From positions 13,955,375-14,019,374 of the forward strand of contig CAIIXF020000005.1 of the NCBI GenBank assembly GCA_903813345.2: a stretch of 64,000 bases of DNA, read 5' to 3'. Positions 12,508 to 26,700 of this stretch are shown here, in pieces; position 1 is the first letter of the stretch, and every line of letters starts with the position of its first letter. Origin of the DNA: Owenia fusiformis. Its lineage: Eukaryota; Annelida; Polychaeta; Sabellida; Oweniidae. Position numbers and translations under genes: made by a program. The notes under the pieces were generated by a model, which worked only from the letters and a program-made list of their open reading frames with translations, ran no database searches and was not told where the DNA came from.

Positions 12508-14731
12508 TCACTTCCTCTTGACTTTACTATGTGACTTTTGACCTTTTGCCGCTCCCTTCTTTGCTCCCCTCACAAAACTCTTGAACTGGCCGGCTGACTT
12601 GGCTCGCTTTCTGGAAGACAAAATACAACTTCATTTTGTAACAGACTTGTATACTCTCATTTGCAAAAGATAATATAATATAATATATAAGACCCTTTAA
12701 CATAGTATTTTGGATATTGTAAAATACATGACCCAATTTGTAAATAAAAAAAACTTCATAAAATTAGATGTGTCATACATAATTTCAAATAATCAATCTA
12801 TTTCCTTTAATTCTTCCATACCTTCTATTGAGATTAGTAAACTCAAGGGGAACATATGCAAAGGGGTCAGGTTTCCCTTTCTTCTTTATATCTCCACCTG
12901 CTTTCTGAAATAAACGAACATATATTTTTAAATAACCTTTCTTTTAAGTGGGTTGGGCAACAATTCGTTTTAATTCAATTTTAATTTGTGGTGAAGGCTT
13001 TTGACCAAATTCCCCAATCTTTGATCAAACAATTGAAGAAATAGTTATGGTACAAGACATTAATCACAAAATGTAACCACCTGCCATTTGTTACAGATAC
13101 TGACCACCGAATATCAACTGTCAAACACTGTCCAAAAGTTGGAGACTACATGTACATCTACAACTTATGGTAGTGACATAAAAATGATCTTATTCTCTTT
13201 AGACCTACCTTTGCCTTATAATCTTCTCCTGGTTTAGTGTGAACTTTTGTCTTTAGAGGGCGATGTATACCCGAGCCACCAGCTGGAAATACACAATTAT
13301 GGTAAATACTTCCGATTCAGTTTTTGGATATCAGTGTAACGACATCACTAATATATCACTGATGTGGAACACCTCCGCATTAAAGTGAAGCACTTTTCAG
13401 AAGAACTTTTGATTGACCATTGAGACTTGGCTCATTAAGGAGCATATTCATCCCTCCAGATTCTCTCTGCCCTAGCCCTTTTACACTTGTTAACCCAATG
13501 GCAGAAAAATAAGTAAAAATCTGTACCAATATGGAATTCAATGTGGGTTATCTGTTGACTTTATTTGGAATCACATTTATCTCTCTAAATATTGGAGATT
13601 ACCGTGGAATTGAGAATTTATATTTCAAATGGCCTGCTCAAATATACTTAAACATTGATGATAGAAGAATATCCCTACCTTTGTATTTAGTGCTAGGTTT
13701 TTCAGTATCACTATCATCGTCATCAATTTTCCTTTTTCTGCTGAGTGCTCCATCCATTTCAGCGATAAGTTCATCAATGTCATCCATCTTGGATGCTTTT
13801 GGTCCTAAATATCATACAAGATTATTAATCAACAATGGCAACCAATTTCCATAGAGATTTTAGTTAAAATCAGCTGTATTCAAATTGATGATTTTTCTCT
13901 TTTAGTACTCCTTTTAGAAATTTTAAAATGGCCAAATTATGGATAGAAAAATTAGCCAACAAGCTGGATATACTAATGGGGTACTGGAGTTGGCTTTAGT
14001 TTTTATGGTTTCTTTATTTTACTGGAGTTGGCTTGGCTTGAGATTGAAACAAGTACAGCACAATTTTGATTTTGAATAATGCATATGTGTATATACTTGT
14101 ATAATATAAAGTAAAAATTTACTTTTTAATTTTGGTATTTCCTCTTCATCTTTTCCCTCTGTAATAATCATCCTCCCATCAGAGGCCATCTTGAATTGCT
14201 CCTTTTTGGCTTCCTTTCGAGGTACAGTCGGTATCGAACCTGGAAGACAGATTTTAACAAATTTTAAGCCATATCATAAAAGAAACATTACAGATCACTG
14301 AATATGTGTCACAGACAATGTAAATGAAACACTAAATAGCGAATTGTGATGAGAACAACATTGTGAGAGAAATGCTAAATCAGATGGAACTGCACAAGGC
14401 CCATTGATTGAGATATTCAACTGACTGAAAAAAACGATCAAATGTTGCATATAGTCAAATTAGGCGACAATAAAAATATAACTACATTTCAAACAACAGT
14501 ACAGCACTTTTCATCAAGTGTATATATGTTTGCTTACCGACAACTTTCTTCGAGACAGATGGGTCTAAGAAGTCCATGGGTTCGGACTCACTGCCCTCAA
14601 GTAACCAAGCTCGTGATTTCTCCACTCGCTCTCGTAATTCCTTCTTGTGAATTTTCTTGGATTTGTCCCTGTAAGCCTTGTCATCCTCTTCCTCAAGTTC
14701 TGAGTCGGTATCCCGGAGAAGGTCATCAATA
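12508..14731 (-). other. RRP12: RRP12 exons 26-31 (acidic and basic C-terminal tail)
   Basis: Exons: 26, 14538-14731; 27, 14123-14239; 28, 13679-13804; 29, 13209-13282; 30, 12822-12904; 31, 12508-12610. Exon 26 begins [18 protein letters not shown] and holds [20 protein letters not shown]. Exons 27-28 carry [14 protein letters not shown] and an acidic/basic linker. Exon 29 holds [13 protein letters not shown], exon 30 [14 protein letters not shown], and exon 31 the Lys/Arg-rich end, likely nucleolar targeting. The first 27 nt of exon 26 and its acceptor are repeated eight more times upstream (array to 15208). Confidence 0.95.
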
Positions 14732-17700
14732 CTGGAAGAAAAGTCTCATATAAAATGGAATCGGTATGCCGAAGGAGGTCATCAATACTAGAAGAAAAGT
14801 CTCATATAAAATGGAATCGGTATGCCGGAGGAGGTCATCAATACTAGAAGAAAAGTCTCATATAAAATTGAATCGGTATGCCGGAGGAGGTCATCAATAC
14901 TAGAAGAAAAATCCCATATAAAATGGAATCGGTATGCCGGAGGAGGTCATCAATACTAGAAGAAAAGTCTCATATGAAATAGAGTCAGTATCCCGGAGGA
15001 GGTCATCAATACTAGAAGAAAAGTCTCATATAAAATGGAATCGGTTTGCCTGAGGAGGTCATCAATACTAGAAGAAAAGTCTCATATAAAATGGAATCGG
15101 TTTGCCTGAGGAGGTCATCAATACTAGAAGAAAAGTCTCATATAAAATGGAATCGGTTTGCCTGAGGAGGTCATCAATACTAGAAGAAAAGTCTCATATG
15201 AAATATAGCATTCTCTCCAGAATCTAAGCATTCTCATATTCTCAAAAGGCTAACTAGATAAAAGAAACGCGAAAGGGTAGCAAATCCCTTTGAACAGCCA
15301 TGGCTGCCATTTTTGGAAATGTCTGCATATTATTCAAATTAGATAGGGTAATATTCTTCTGAGTATTCACATATAATTTTAAGAAAATCGTTCCACTATG
15401 TTTTCAGTTAAAGCATTAAAACTTTGTTCAATGGGATAACGATGTGAACTAGAACAAGAATGTCTGTCATAAATGACAGTTCTATTAATACCCAACTTGT
15501 GAAGTTAAATAAATGGAAAATAATAATATTTACACGCAACACGAATTGTTATGTTTGCTTCACAACAAGCAGATCTAGGGAGTAACACAAATGATGAACA
15601 ATATCCCATAGATCCAGCTTTAAAAGACAATTAGTTACTATAGTATAGTTTGAAATTAGACAAGAGAAGAAATTATTTGAGATAAACAGATTACCATTAG
15701 CACAGTATTTTTTTTATCATTATTTTTCTAATTAATCATTGTTAATTATGTTATTTTCATTAACCAGACAAGAGAAGAAATCATTTGACATAAATACATG
15801 TACATTATACCTGTCTGTTTTAGGTTTAACAACATCATTCTCTTCATCAGCAATTTTCTCAGCATTTTTCTGTCGTTTATTACGCTCTATTGTCTTGCGT
15901 ATGTTTGTCAGTAGCTTCTGATGGCTATCAGGGACTAGTTTCTGTATGGTGGCAAACCTAAACAGAGGGAAATTATATGTAAAATAACATTGTTAGTAAT
16001 AAAGTCCTACAGTAATCTGACAAAAAATGTACTTTGGCCCGATGACGTGTAAATGTTGACCTTTCAAATTGTCACACAAAAAAAAAATTAACTACATGTA
16101 TATATAAATCATGATATGAATTCAATCTACTTTAAAACTCATACTTAAATTACTTGTTTCTCTATACCTTTCTCACTCCTCAACACACAAAAATAAATGT
16201 ACACCTTGTTGAGAAGTATGTCCAACAAGGCATAACATGCAAGATGTCACCACTTGCCATCTGTTACAAACACCAAACACTGAACACCAACCGCCAAACA
16301 CCAACCACAAAAAGGTTGGAGACTCGAACAATATGTCATCACTTGGTGGTGGTAACATAAAAACTATCTACTGTACTTACCCAAACTTTTTGATGAGTTT
16401 TGTGAAGATCTGTTTAGCCTTGAACCTGAAGTGATGTTTACTGTCTTCCTTCATCTTTACAACACTTTCAACCTAAATAAATAGTTATTCATCATTTAAT
16501 ACACTATCAATTTTAGCGATGGTTTACTACATTATCAACTTAGACCTGTTGATAACACAGATGCTAAGAAAAATGTTCATGATCATTATTTGTAATTAAA
16601 ATTATTTTTGCTGATAATCATTTATGCTTACCATTTTGGTGAGATGTGGAGACAGTTGAACATCAGTGAATGTGGTTAAAAGTACTTTGCTGAGGGCAAG
16701 AGATGCCTCAACTACCTCCCTGGCTTTAGACATCAGTAACACACACATGTTGTCTATCAGGAGCCCTAGTACTTCAGCTCCCATGTTGTCTGAAAAACAT
16801 GTTTTTGCAATTAAATTCAGCTTTTTTCCTCAGAGTAGCTGGGTTAACTACTGAGGCACACGAACACACGAACATACGATTGTGCCACAGTTATAACATA
16901 TTGGCATTCAGTCCGTTGCCCAATATGAAACCAGTTTTTCCATTGCCAAAAAAGAAAAGTGGAGTCTAGAAAGTAAGTGTATTTTCACTCATTAAGTCTT
17001 ACATTTTTTATTCTAAATATTGTACAAAAAAAGAATCAAGTCATTAACATGCAAAATGTCACCACCTGCAATTTGTAACAGATGTCAAACACTGAACACC
17101 CAACTGCCGAATGCTAAACACTAACCACCAAATATCGAACACAATCCACAAAAAGATGGAGACTCTAACAATATGCCACCAATTCTGTTGGTGACATAAC
17201 AAATCAAAAAATGATGATACCTTTAAAATGGTGTACAATATGAGCCACTGCAAGTGTGGTGCATGCCATCATGTGTGGAGATCCTGCAAGACCAGCCAGC
17301 AACAATTGCAAGAACTCAGCCACGGAATCTACAACATATAACATTAACATTTTTGAAACAAAATTATTTCATACAACTACTCTTTACAGTGACATGGCTT
17401 TTTACAATGCAGGACAACTGAAGTTATTTATAAAGCTACCAAATGGTCCAAAGTGAATTTTGCAAGATAAAAATGGCGGCCATTTTGAAAATAGGCAAGC
17501 TTTTGAACCAGGATTCATAAGGGGGTTTTCTGTATTGGTGTCGAACAAAAATAATTTAAAATGGGAATGCTATCGACAGAGGTTTTAAAGCAACAATTGC
17601 AAGAACTCAGCCACAGAATCTACAACATACTGTATAACATTAACAGTTGAAGTTTTGTTGAAAAGTGAGCTACAATTGACAATTCATCTCGAGAATAAAT

Positions 17701-20700
17701 GTGATTAAAATTAGGTATCAAATAGCAATTGACACATTTGAAAATCTTGGCACAAATAATGAAAATAAAATACATTTTGAAATTGACCATGATTAAAATG
17801 AAAATTGAGCAAATTATTTGTCCTATCCAATGACAATAGCGTAAAGTTGGTCAGGAAGACTGTTGCAGAAATTTCAAAATTAGAAAAAGACAAATATCTG
17901 TAACTTGGAAACTGACCATGTGGATCTCTGCCCCATCTGATGTTTGCATTGCACATTTCTGTTAGAAGACTATAGGCAGCTTGTCGCGCTTTCTCCGCAA
18001 CCTCCTTGGTTCCAAGAATAGCCTAGATATATGTTGAACACTATTAGCATTATGTACAATTAAAATTAAAAATTAAGAGAAATGAAAAGGATGATATAAA
18101 ATGAATATACATGTACAATAAATCTTTTGTATACAAACACCTCAAAATAAAATAATTTGGAGTTTAAAATATCAATTAAAATTTGTAAGATCGTTAAGAG
18201 TTTATGATATAAAATCACAAAGGGTTTATAAGATCACAAAGAGTTTATAAGATCACTTTGATCATTCTAAGTTTATGAGATCATTATTTAAGACATTTAC
18301 TTACATTTGTCGCCATGAAAGAATTGTTTAAGTTGAAAAAATGTAAATTCCACTTGCTTCCATCTAAAATTCAGAGACACTAATATCTACAACTTTAGTT
18401 TCTCACCTCTGGTACAAATGCAGTTAGAAATTCAGTTTCTTTGTCGTGGAGTTTCTCGAATACATGAGTCACACATCTTAGTCTTGGCTGGAATTAAATA
18501 AAAGCAACTGTCAGATCCTAAAACTCTTTGTTGTAAGTTGTATCAAATAAATGTTTATGACATAACCTAAGATGGGTGGAGACTTCTATGACTGAACAAA
18601 ATTTATAATCATATGTTGAACGTTTGAAATAGTAACTACTAATGCTCAGTGACTATCCAGGCTCATGTTAGAAGCCAGGCCCTAAGAGATATAATAATAA
18701 AATACAGTTATAGTTGAAGAATGCCGTTGCCTTGCAATTGAAATAGCCATTGTACTATGAAATAAAGTTGTACTGAGTTTCACTTACTAAAGTTTCATAG
18801 AAAGTATATCATATTTCAATTTTATCATATCTCTCAAGGCCCGCTTCTAACATGAGCTCATTGCTCGAAATGTCAGTGGGGCCTGGATAGTCCCCGTGTA
18901 ATGGGGGACTGATTATGGTTGTCTACATGATGGATTTTTTCAAGTTCTTTCAACATGATTTTCATACAATTAACAACATTTAATCTCTATGTGGATATTT
19001 ACACATTATTATAGAATACATGGTTCAAAATCCAAATATTTTGTTAAAATTATGATGAAATAACATTTCTCAATCAATTTGTCCATTTTTTGAAAGTGCA
19101 GAACTATCTTAAGCAGAGGATATCAGCCTTTACAAGAGAGTCAGTAAGAGGGATGAAATACTTACTGCTTTTGATGATGCGTTAGATGATGATAGCGACT
19201 TTAATAAGACATCCTTGAACGAATTCAGATTCACAGAGACATGATTTTGACATGACAGAGACGGTGACACAGAGATTTCTTCCAATATTCGGTAACATTT
19301 TTTCTGCACGGATTTGTCTTTGGAGCTAACATTCTCGCTGACCCACTCGTGAATTTGCTCAATATTATCTATGGAGACGTATGGGATCATTGAGATCGCA
19401 AGATCCATTATTGCGTGCCTGCAAAAAATGTCATGTTTAAACAAATATTTTAAAGATTGATATTGATTAAGCATCAAATATTCTTCAAAATCACATCGTT
19501 TTCATTTGGCACAAAACGGATTTCACATTTCTAAAATTAATGATAATGATATGTACATCTCAAAAATGGGGCCATTTGATTGGCTTACATGGAAAGTTAG
19601 TAAAATTGTGATGTTTTGTTAACAAAATGATTGCAAAAGCTCACCATGTGAGCTAAAAAGGAAAACAAAATGAGGCATAAGTAGTACCATGACAAATGGT
19701 GTTAATCATCAGTATGGGACCTCGCAAAATTGATATGAGAATTACTTCAGACAAGATACATGTTACTTATTTGTCTGAAAATTGTTGACACGCAAAAAGA
19801 CAGATGAGTCTGCAGTTTCCCAGGCTCGCCAAATGAGCCAAAATCTAGGGACAGTATGAATCTGATAATGTCGTACTTACATTTTATGTGAAGGACTCCC
19901 CTGATCATTCAGTTTTTCGTACAATTTACCAAAAAAGGTTGAGATAAGCTGAAAATACAACAAATTCCTTCAATTAAAGAACTACCTCCATTATCAAATA
20001 TAGTGTTTTTTGCTTAAGAAAACCTCTGTAAAGTGTTCTTTAGTTTTCATATGACATGTGGAGAACTAAATGATCAATGTATTCATAGTTCTGTTGGTGA
20101 AATGATTTCTGTTCTGCCTGTACATATTAAAACAAGAACACAAATGTGTACAAAATGTCCCCACCAAGTGGTGATCCCGTGAAATGGTTATCCTGAAAAT
20201 GAGTAGACAAGACTTTACCAACACAATTTGAGGACGGAAAATCCAAAGTGGCCACCTTAAAATTTACCCAGAATGCAAAAAATTTAGTCAGTTCTAGATT
20301 TTCATACTAAGAACCACCCCTGAAAATTTGAAATTGATCCGTCACACAGTTAACCAGAAAACATGTAAACAAGACTTTACAGACAAGATTTTAGGACAGA
20401 AAATCCAAAATGGCTGCCTTAACATTTACGCAGAATGCAAAAAAAGTAATCAGATGTAGATTTTCATACAAAGAATCATCCCTGAAAATTTGAAATTGAT
20501 CTATCAAACCGTTCACCTAAAAACGCGTAGACAAGACTTTACAGGCAAGATTTTAAGACGGAAAATCCAAAATGGCTGCCTTGACATTTACCCAGAATGC
20601 AAAAAAACTAATCAGTTCTAGATTTTCATACTAAGAACCACCCCTGAACATTTGAAATTGATCTGTCACACAGTTAACCAGAAAACATGTAAACAAGACT

Positions 20701-23700
20701 TTACAGACAAGATTTCAGGATGGAAAATCCAAAATGGCTGCCTTGACATTTACCAAGAATGTCAAAAAACTAATCTGTTTGTAGATTTTCATACTAAGAA
20801 TCATCCCTGAAAATATGAAATTGATCTACCAAACGGTTCACCTGAAAACGGGTAGACAAGACTTTACAGACAAGATTTTAGGACAGAAAATCCAAAATGG
20901 CTGCCTTAACATTTACGCAGAATGCAAAAAAAGTAATCAGATGTAGATTTTCATACAAAGAATCATCCCTGAAAATTTGAAATTGATCTATCAAACCGTT
21001 CACCTAAAAACGCGTAGACAAGACTTTACAGGCAAGATTTTAAGACGGAAAATCCAAAATGGCTGCCTTAACATTTACCCAGAATGTAAAAAAACTAATC
21101 AGTTCTAGATTTTCATACTAAGAATCATTCCTGAAAATTTGAAATTGATCTACCAAACAGTTCACCTGAAAACGAGTAGACAAGACTTTACAGACAAGAT
21201 TTTAGGACGGAAAATCCAAAATGGCTGCCTTGACATTTACCCAGAATGCCAAAAAACTAATGAGATCTAGATTTTTATACTAAGAATCATCCCTGAAAAT
21301 TTGAAATTGATCCACCAAACGGTTCACCTGAAAACGCGCAGACAAGACTTCACAGACAAGATTTTAGGACCGAAAAATCCAAAATGGCCGACAATAAAAA
21401 AGTCCTTATGAGTTTTTGCTGATTTCTTTTTACAAAATTATCACATATAACTACTGTTAACAATAAAGTAGGCTTTTACAGCAAAGTACATCTGAAATTA
21501 TTTATAAAGCTACTAAATAGTTAAAGTATGAAAACTCAAAAACACCATTCAATATGATACAAAGTATTATCGCGCGCTAACTTTTCTTAAGACATTCAAA
21601 ATGGCTGACATGACTGAGCTAGCAGGTCCAAAACCTAATCAGATCTAGAATGAAGTGAGCTGAACAAGATGTTAAAGTTTTAAAAGCAACTGTGAAGCAG
21701 TTTTTCTTAAAGTTTGCAGACAAGGATTTTAGCATTTGACTTCAAAATGGCCGACAGGAAGTAGGTTTCGAGTTAAATTTTTTTCATCCACATCTATAGG
21801 CACTCATAAGTTATTCCTGAAAATTAGAAGGTGATACCTGTAGCGGTTTTGGAGAAAACTGCCGGACGTACGGACGGACAGACAGACAACCAGACAGACA
21901 GACAGACGGACGGACGGACGGACGGACGGACGGACGGACGCGCCTAGGACGACAATATGGCCCCACACTATGTGGTGGGGACATAAAAAGGTATAGCAGC
22001 TACATTAAGGTCATTAAACGTATTCATGAGGTGTTCCACTTACAGAGCTGTTCCATATACATCCTGTTTTACAAGAAGGATTTTTGATCACTAGGTGTTC
22101 TGACATAATATGGTTTTTAATGGGATAGGTTCTCATCAAAGGATGAGTCTGGGAATGAGTCTGAGTATCGACTTAGAAAATATTGAAAATTATAATGTCT
22201 GAAAAACCAACTCAATCACACATATTATTAAACTTCAATATCTTATCCTTCTTCTGAGATTACAAGAATATCAATTTGTATCACAATTGATGAAGAATAT
22301 TGGCATCAAAGACAGTGCATATCACTTTGTCAGAATTGAAAAAAATCAATGGCAAATATGAAATGAATTATTTATGCAAAAGGTTTGAAACATATCTTCC
22401 AAAACATTGGTTACTTTCTTTGTATAGACATTGAATGGTATTTCTGGATAAGTGAATTGGTGTTTATCTGGGTAATCAAGGGATTATAGTCACTCAAAGT
22501 TACTGAGCATCCAGTTTTGAGACTTCAATTGTGTTGGTGATGTTACACATATTTCAGTCAAATTCATGCTGAGCACAACATTTTGGTTTCAATTTTATAA
22601 TCTCTATACATGACCCTGGTGGTGAAGAGTCAGAATCAGTCAAAAAACCTAAACCGGAAAACTGTGTTCATTGTGAAAACTAAAAGTGAAGCAACTTTTT
22701 TTCTGATATTTCTTACATCAAATGGCAACCATCTTGTTTTTCCCCCTTCAAAGTAAACTGGCGGGAAATTCAAAAATTTGAAAAAAAATTTAATCCTTAA
22801 ATATATTTAAAAAATTTGATTTTCTTTTTAATTCTTCATGGGTCTTAAGTTATTTCTTCTTTGTATGTCATACATGTTGCCATTGGTGTTTTTTTCTATG
22901 ATAATGACTATTTTCTTTTTGTTAAGATACTTATTTTGACTCTCAGCAGGGGGTTAATTATGCATCAAAACTCGTGAAAAAGTAAATACACTTATCAAAT
23001 ATAACTAGGACAGTAATAAAAACCATATTTCACATACATTTGACTGAGGGACCAAAAGGGCATAAACCCGGACACATCCTTTCACATTAATGTATCATTC
23101 TGACAGATTCTTAGAAAAAATCATATTTTATTACCTCAATTTTTGTGACACTCAGATAAACTTTGATGGTTTCACGGGCAGCCATTCTTTTAGGATCCTT
23201 TTCAACCTCTGTGTTAGTAGTGTACATGTTGAACAATATAGGAAGAAAATTCTTAGCAAATCGTCCAATTTCTTCTGCACATGCATCTGTAAATAATACA
23301 CAAATTGAGAAGCTGAAACTCACTCATACTGATAATTCTCAACATCAATTGCTACATATATCATCTCATTTAAAATACTAAATTAAAGCTGCAGTATATG
23401 TAATATATATATAAATTACCAAATGGACTTCCATAAAATAGGACAGTTTTTATTTGTGCAATAATTGTTACCAAAAAGACAGACATGTGAGTGATTCCGT
23501 AGGTTCAAATTACTAAACTGACAAAAGTACTGACAATTAGTAGCCAAAATTATAAAAGCAAATTGATAATTATCCTATTTTTTTATTCACAAATATAAAA
23601 CATGTACAACTAATTATCCTCTGGCATCACTGATCCAAGATTCTACCCATGGTGATTTATTTATTTTGTATCCCAAATACTGAATCATTTCTAAAATGTC

Positions 23701-26700
23701 CTGAATAATGTGGTAATTATTTTGAAAAGAAAAATGGAAACGGAAAAGAATGTATATCAAATCAACAAAACTCAATATTTATCATATTTTATTCAAAATG
23801 TATACCAAATAAATGATCTCTCAAAACGCCACATTGAATATTCTCATCGGAAATCAACATAAATTTTTAACAAGATGATGACAACGTAACATTTTTTCGA
23901 AGTCTGACAAAAACTGTGTGTAATGAAATATAAAAACATGTCCATATTTACCATTATGCTTGTTCAGAAGGATGAGCTTGCGGATTGATGCCATAACGTC
24001 CATATTGATGTCTTGTCTGTCCGTGAGTGCCGTCCCTAGCACCTTGGCTATACTACTAAATGACTGCAATACAATAAATAATCGGTACGTAAGTATCAAT
24101 TTTAACTGATTAACAGTACGTCATAAACTAAGTCATAAACTACCTCTCTGTTTACCAGCAAGTAAAAGACATCCTCTTTACTATCTATAATCTACTGTGA
24201 TTAAGAAATATTGCAATGTTTTTTAATCACTCCCTCAATTATGGTAGAAGGTAAGTTAACTGTCCATCAGAATAAATACTGCAATAATAAACAAGACAAC
24301 CGGGTGATAACAATTGCTCATCCATACAAGCTAAAAATCTGATTGGCAAAACAGACGTCTTCTTCAATATTTTGTTTGCTAATTAGACATACAGTAGAAC
24401 ATGTGATTTGCTAATGAATGATAATTGAAAATCTTGCCACTAATTGCTATACATTGTATCTTGAGTAATACTTATTGTAGGATGACGAATGTGTTACAGT
24501 TCTAAATTGATATTCTAATATGATAAGTGACAGCACAATTACTGCAATTGATTAACTGGTCTATAATAAAGTACATACATGTATGACTGCTAAATTCCAT
24601 AAATGCAAACAGTTGTTTTTCTTGTTTGTTTATCATATTAGAATTCAACAAAGACCCCGATTCTATGATGTATAGCAAATATATGACCTCATATTTTATT
24701 CTGGCCATTACTTAAGACCTCTGCGCAATTTCAGTCTTAATAATGAACAGAATGAAAATTTTGGTCATATAATGCATAGAATGCATTAAGCATAGAATCT
24801 CGTTTTTTCCTTAAATAAGATGGTCTTGTGAGGATTAACCTGGGCACTTCTTTTTGTAAAATGTCTTATATGAACAGAATATGGTGTCTGTTTAGAGGTT
24901 TAGTTTTTTTAGTTTAAAATAGTTTATTTTTGTGTCACTGATATTACAATATACATATAAAATACATAAAAAACAACATTTTGTAACATCACCAGCCGGT
25001 GCCGACTTATGAGACGCAGTATACATTATATCTGAGTGTCACCCATTACTACCCCCAATGGGCAGCTTGGGTCAACATTCATAAAGACAGAGACATTTAA
25101 TGTCTCTGGTAAAGATTTATACATTAATAACCAGAAGGCAGAAGGAGCTATGTGCAATATTTGAAGAAAAATGAGATTTTTTCACAAATGAAGTGGAAAC
25201 ATTATATTTACACAGTGTACCAATAATTATATGATTTTAATAAAAAAAGTTATTTTGTTTCTTTAAAAGGTGTATGTACTGATTCATATTAGGTTCAAAA
25301 GTTTCATCCTCCGAACGCAGGGTTCCAGAATCAAACACAAAGTTCCTTCTTTCTTTGTGTATGATTCTGGAACCCTGCGTTCGGAGGATGCAAAGTTTGT
25401 TTATGCATTTTTTCTAAATCAGGAAAAATGTACATAGACCCTTTGCCTCTAAGCAGGCGAGATGTGTACACTGTGTAAAGACAAAACCTCTGCGATCATC
25501 TCTTATAGGATATCCTATGATTTTGAGGAATATCATTTTTATCTACGAGGTGATATTGATATCTGCACCAGAGAGCAAAGCGAACGAGTACATATATCAA
25601 TATCACCGAGTAGATTAAAATGATATTCTGAAAAAATCATAGGATGTTTTTATTATCCTACACTTACAAGGAGTGTACTAAATGTATAATATCATTGCAA
25701 AATGAATTTCATGCCAAATAGAGTCAATTTGGCGGGAAATCAACAAGCGGAGTATATCGTCACAATATCCTCCACATATTGGGTTTTCCGGAGTATATCG
25801 TCCAATATCCTCCGCCCGGAGTATATCATTACGATATCCTCCGGATATTCATTTTGCCAATAAATATCAAATTTATTTTTTAATGTTATTATACATTTAG
25901 TACACTAAGTGTAGGATAATGTCTATTACAGTATAAAAGAAAACGTCAACTTACTTTGACTATATCCGTGGGTCTGGTACAAAAGGAGGGAAGCAGGCTC
26001 CATATCTGTTGCTGTAGAGCGTCATACGTCTTCGCCTCGACCATCTTGTTCTGTTTGGCTAATTCAGCCGCTAGACAACATGAATCAAATATTTGCAAGA
26101 TAAGTTTTGTATGGTGCAGTGTAATTCTACTAATAAGCTGTTTGAGTCATTACCTTTACTTCAATTTCCCAACACTAAATGTATCGTAATATTGACGTAC
26201 ATGTCTTAGATAAATGAATTTCGTGATCATTCATGTATATATAAATTGGATCATCATGTTCAATACAAGGGGCGATATATATATTCTGATAATAATGCTC
26301 TCATTTTGTGATTTTTCCATATCTCTGTCTCCTGGTTTTAATTTACTGACAGATCATCATTTCTATGTAAAAGTTGTGCAAAAGACTTGAGAATAAGAAG
26401 GAATGTTAGAGAGAAACACCAAAGTTCAAGACCTTTCAAGGTGCGCAGAAAATGTGTGTAAAAGATTTTCTGGTCCGATATTGAAACAAAACACTTTAAA
26501 AGGAACATTTTCTCGATTCATTTTCGACAATTTTAAGAGAATATTAATGGAGTATGGTATGGAAGTAAACCAAAAGAATAGATATTTATCAGGAGGATGC
26601 ATCGAATGACACAATCTGCCATTTTATCATTTTAGTGGAAGTTTGCAATTATCGCCCAGTTTAGAATTTCGATATTTTTCTATTTTTTCGTTAAACTGGG

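Larger units (their letters stand above)
15811..19948 (-). other. RRP12: RRP12 exons 18-25
   Basis: Exons: 18, 19881-19948; 19, 19166-19418; 20, 18407-18487; 21, 17917-18022; 22, 17221-17328; 23, 16632-16789; 24, 16381-16472; 25, 15811-15957. Recognisable stretches are [14 protein letters not shown] (19), [13 protein letters not shown] (20), [20 protein letters not shown] (21), [17 protein letters not shown] (22), [19 protein letters not shown] (23) and [18 protein letters not shown] (24). Exon 21's donor reads G-GTCAGT, less usual but still GT. The 5' edge of exon 22 is copied at 17589-17643. Confidence 0.95.
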
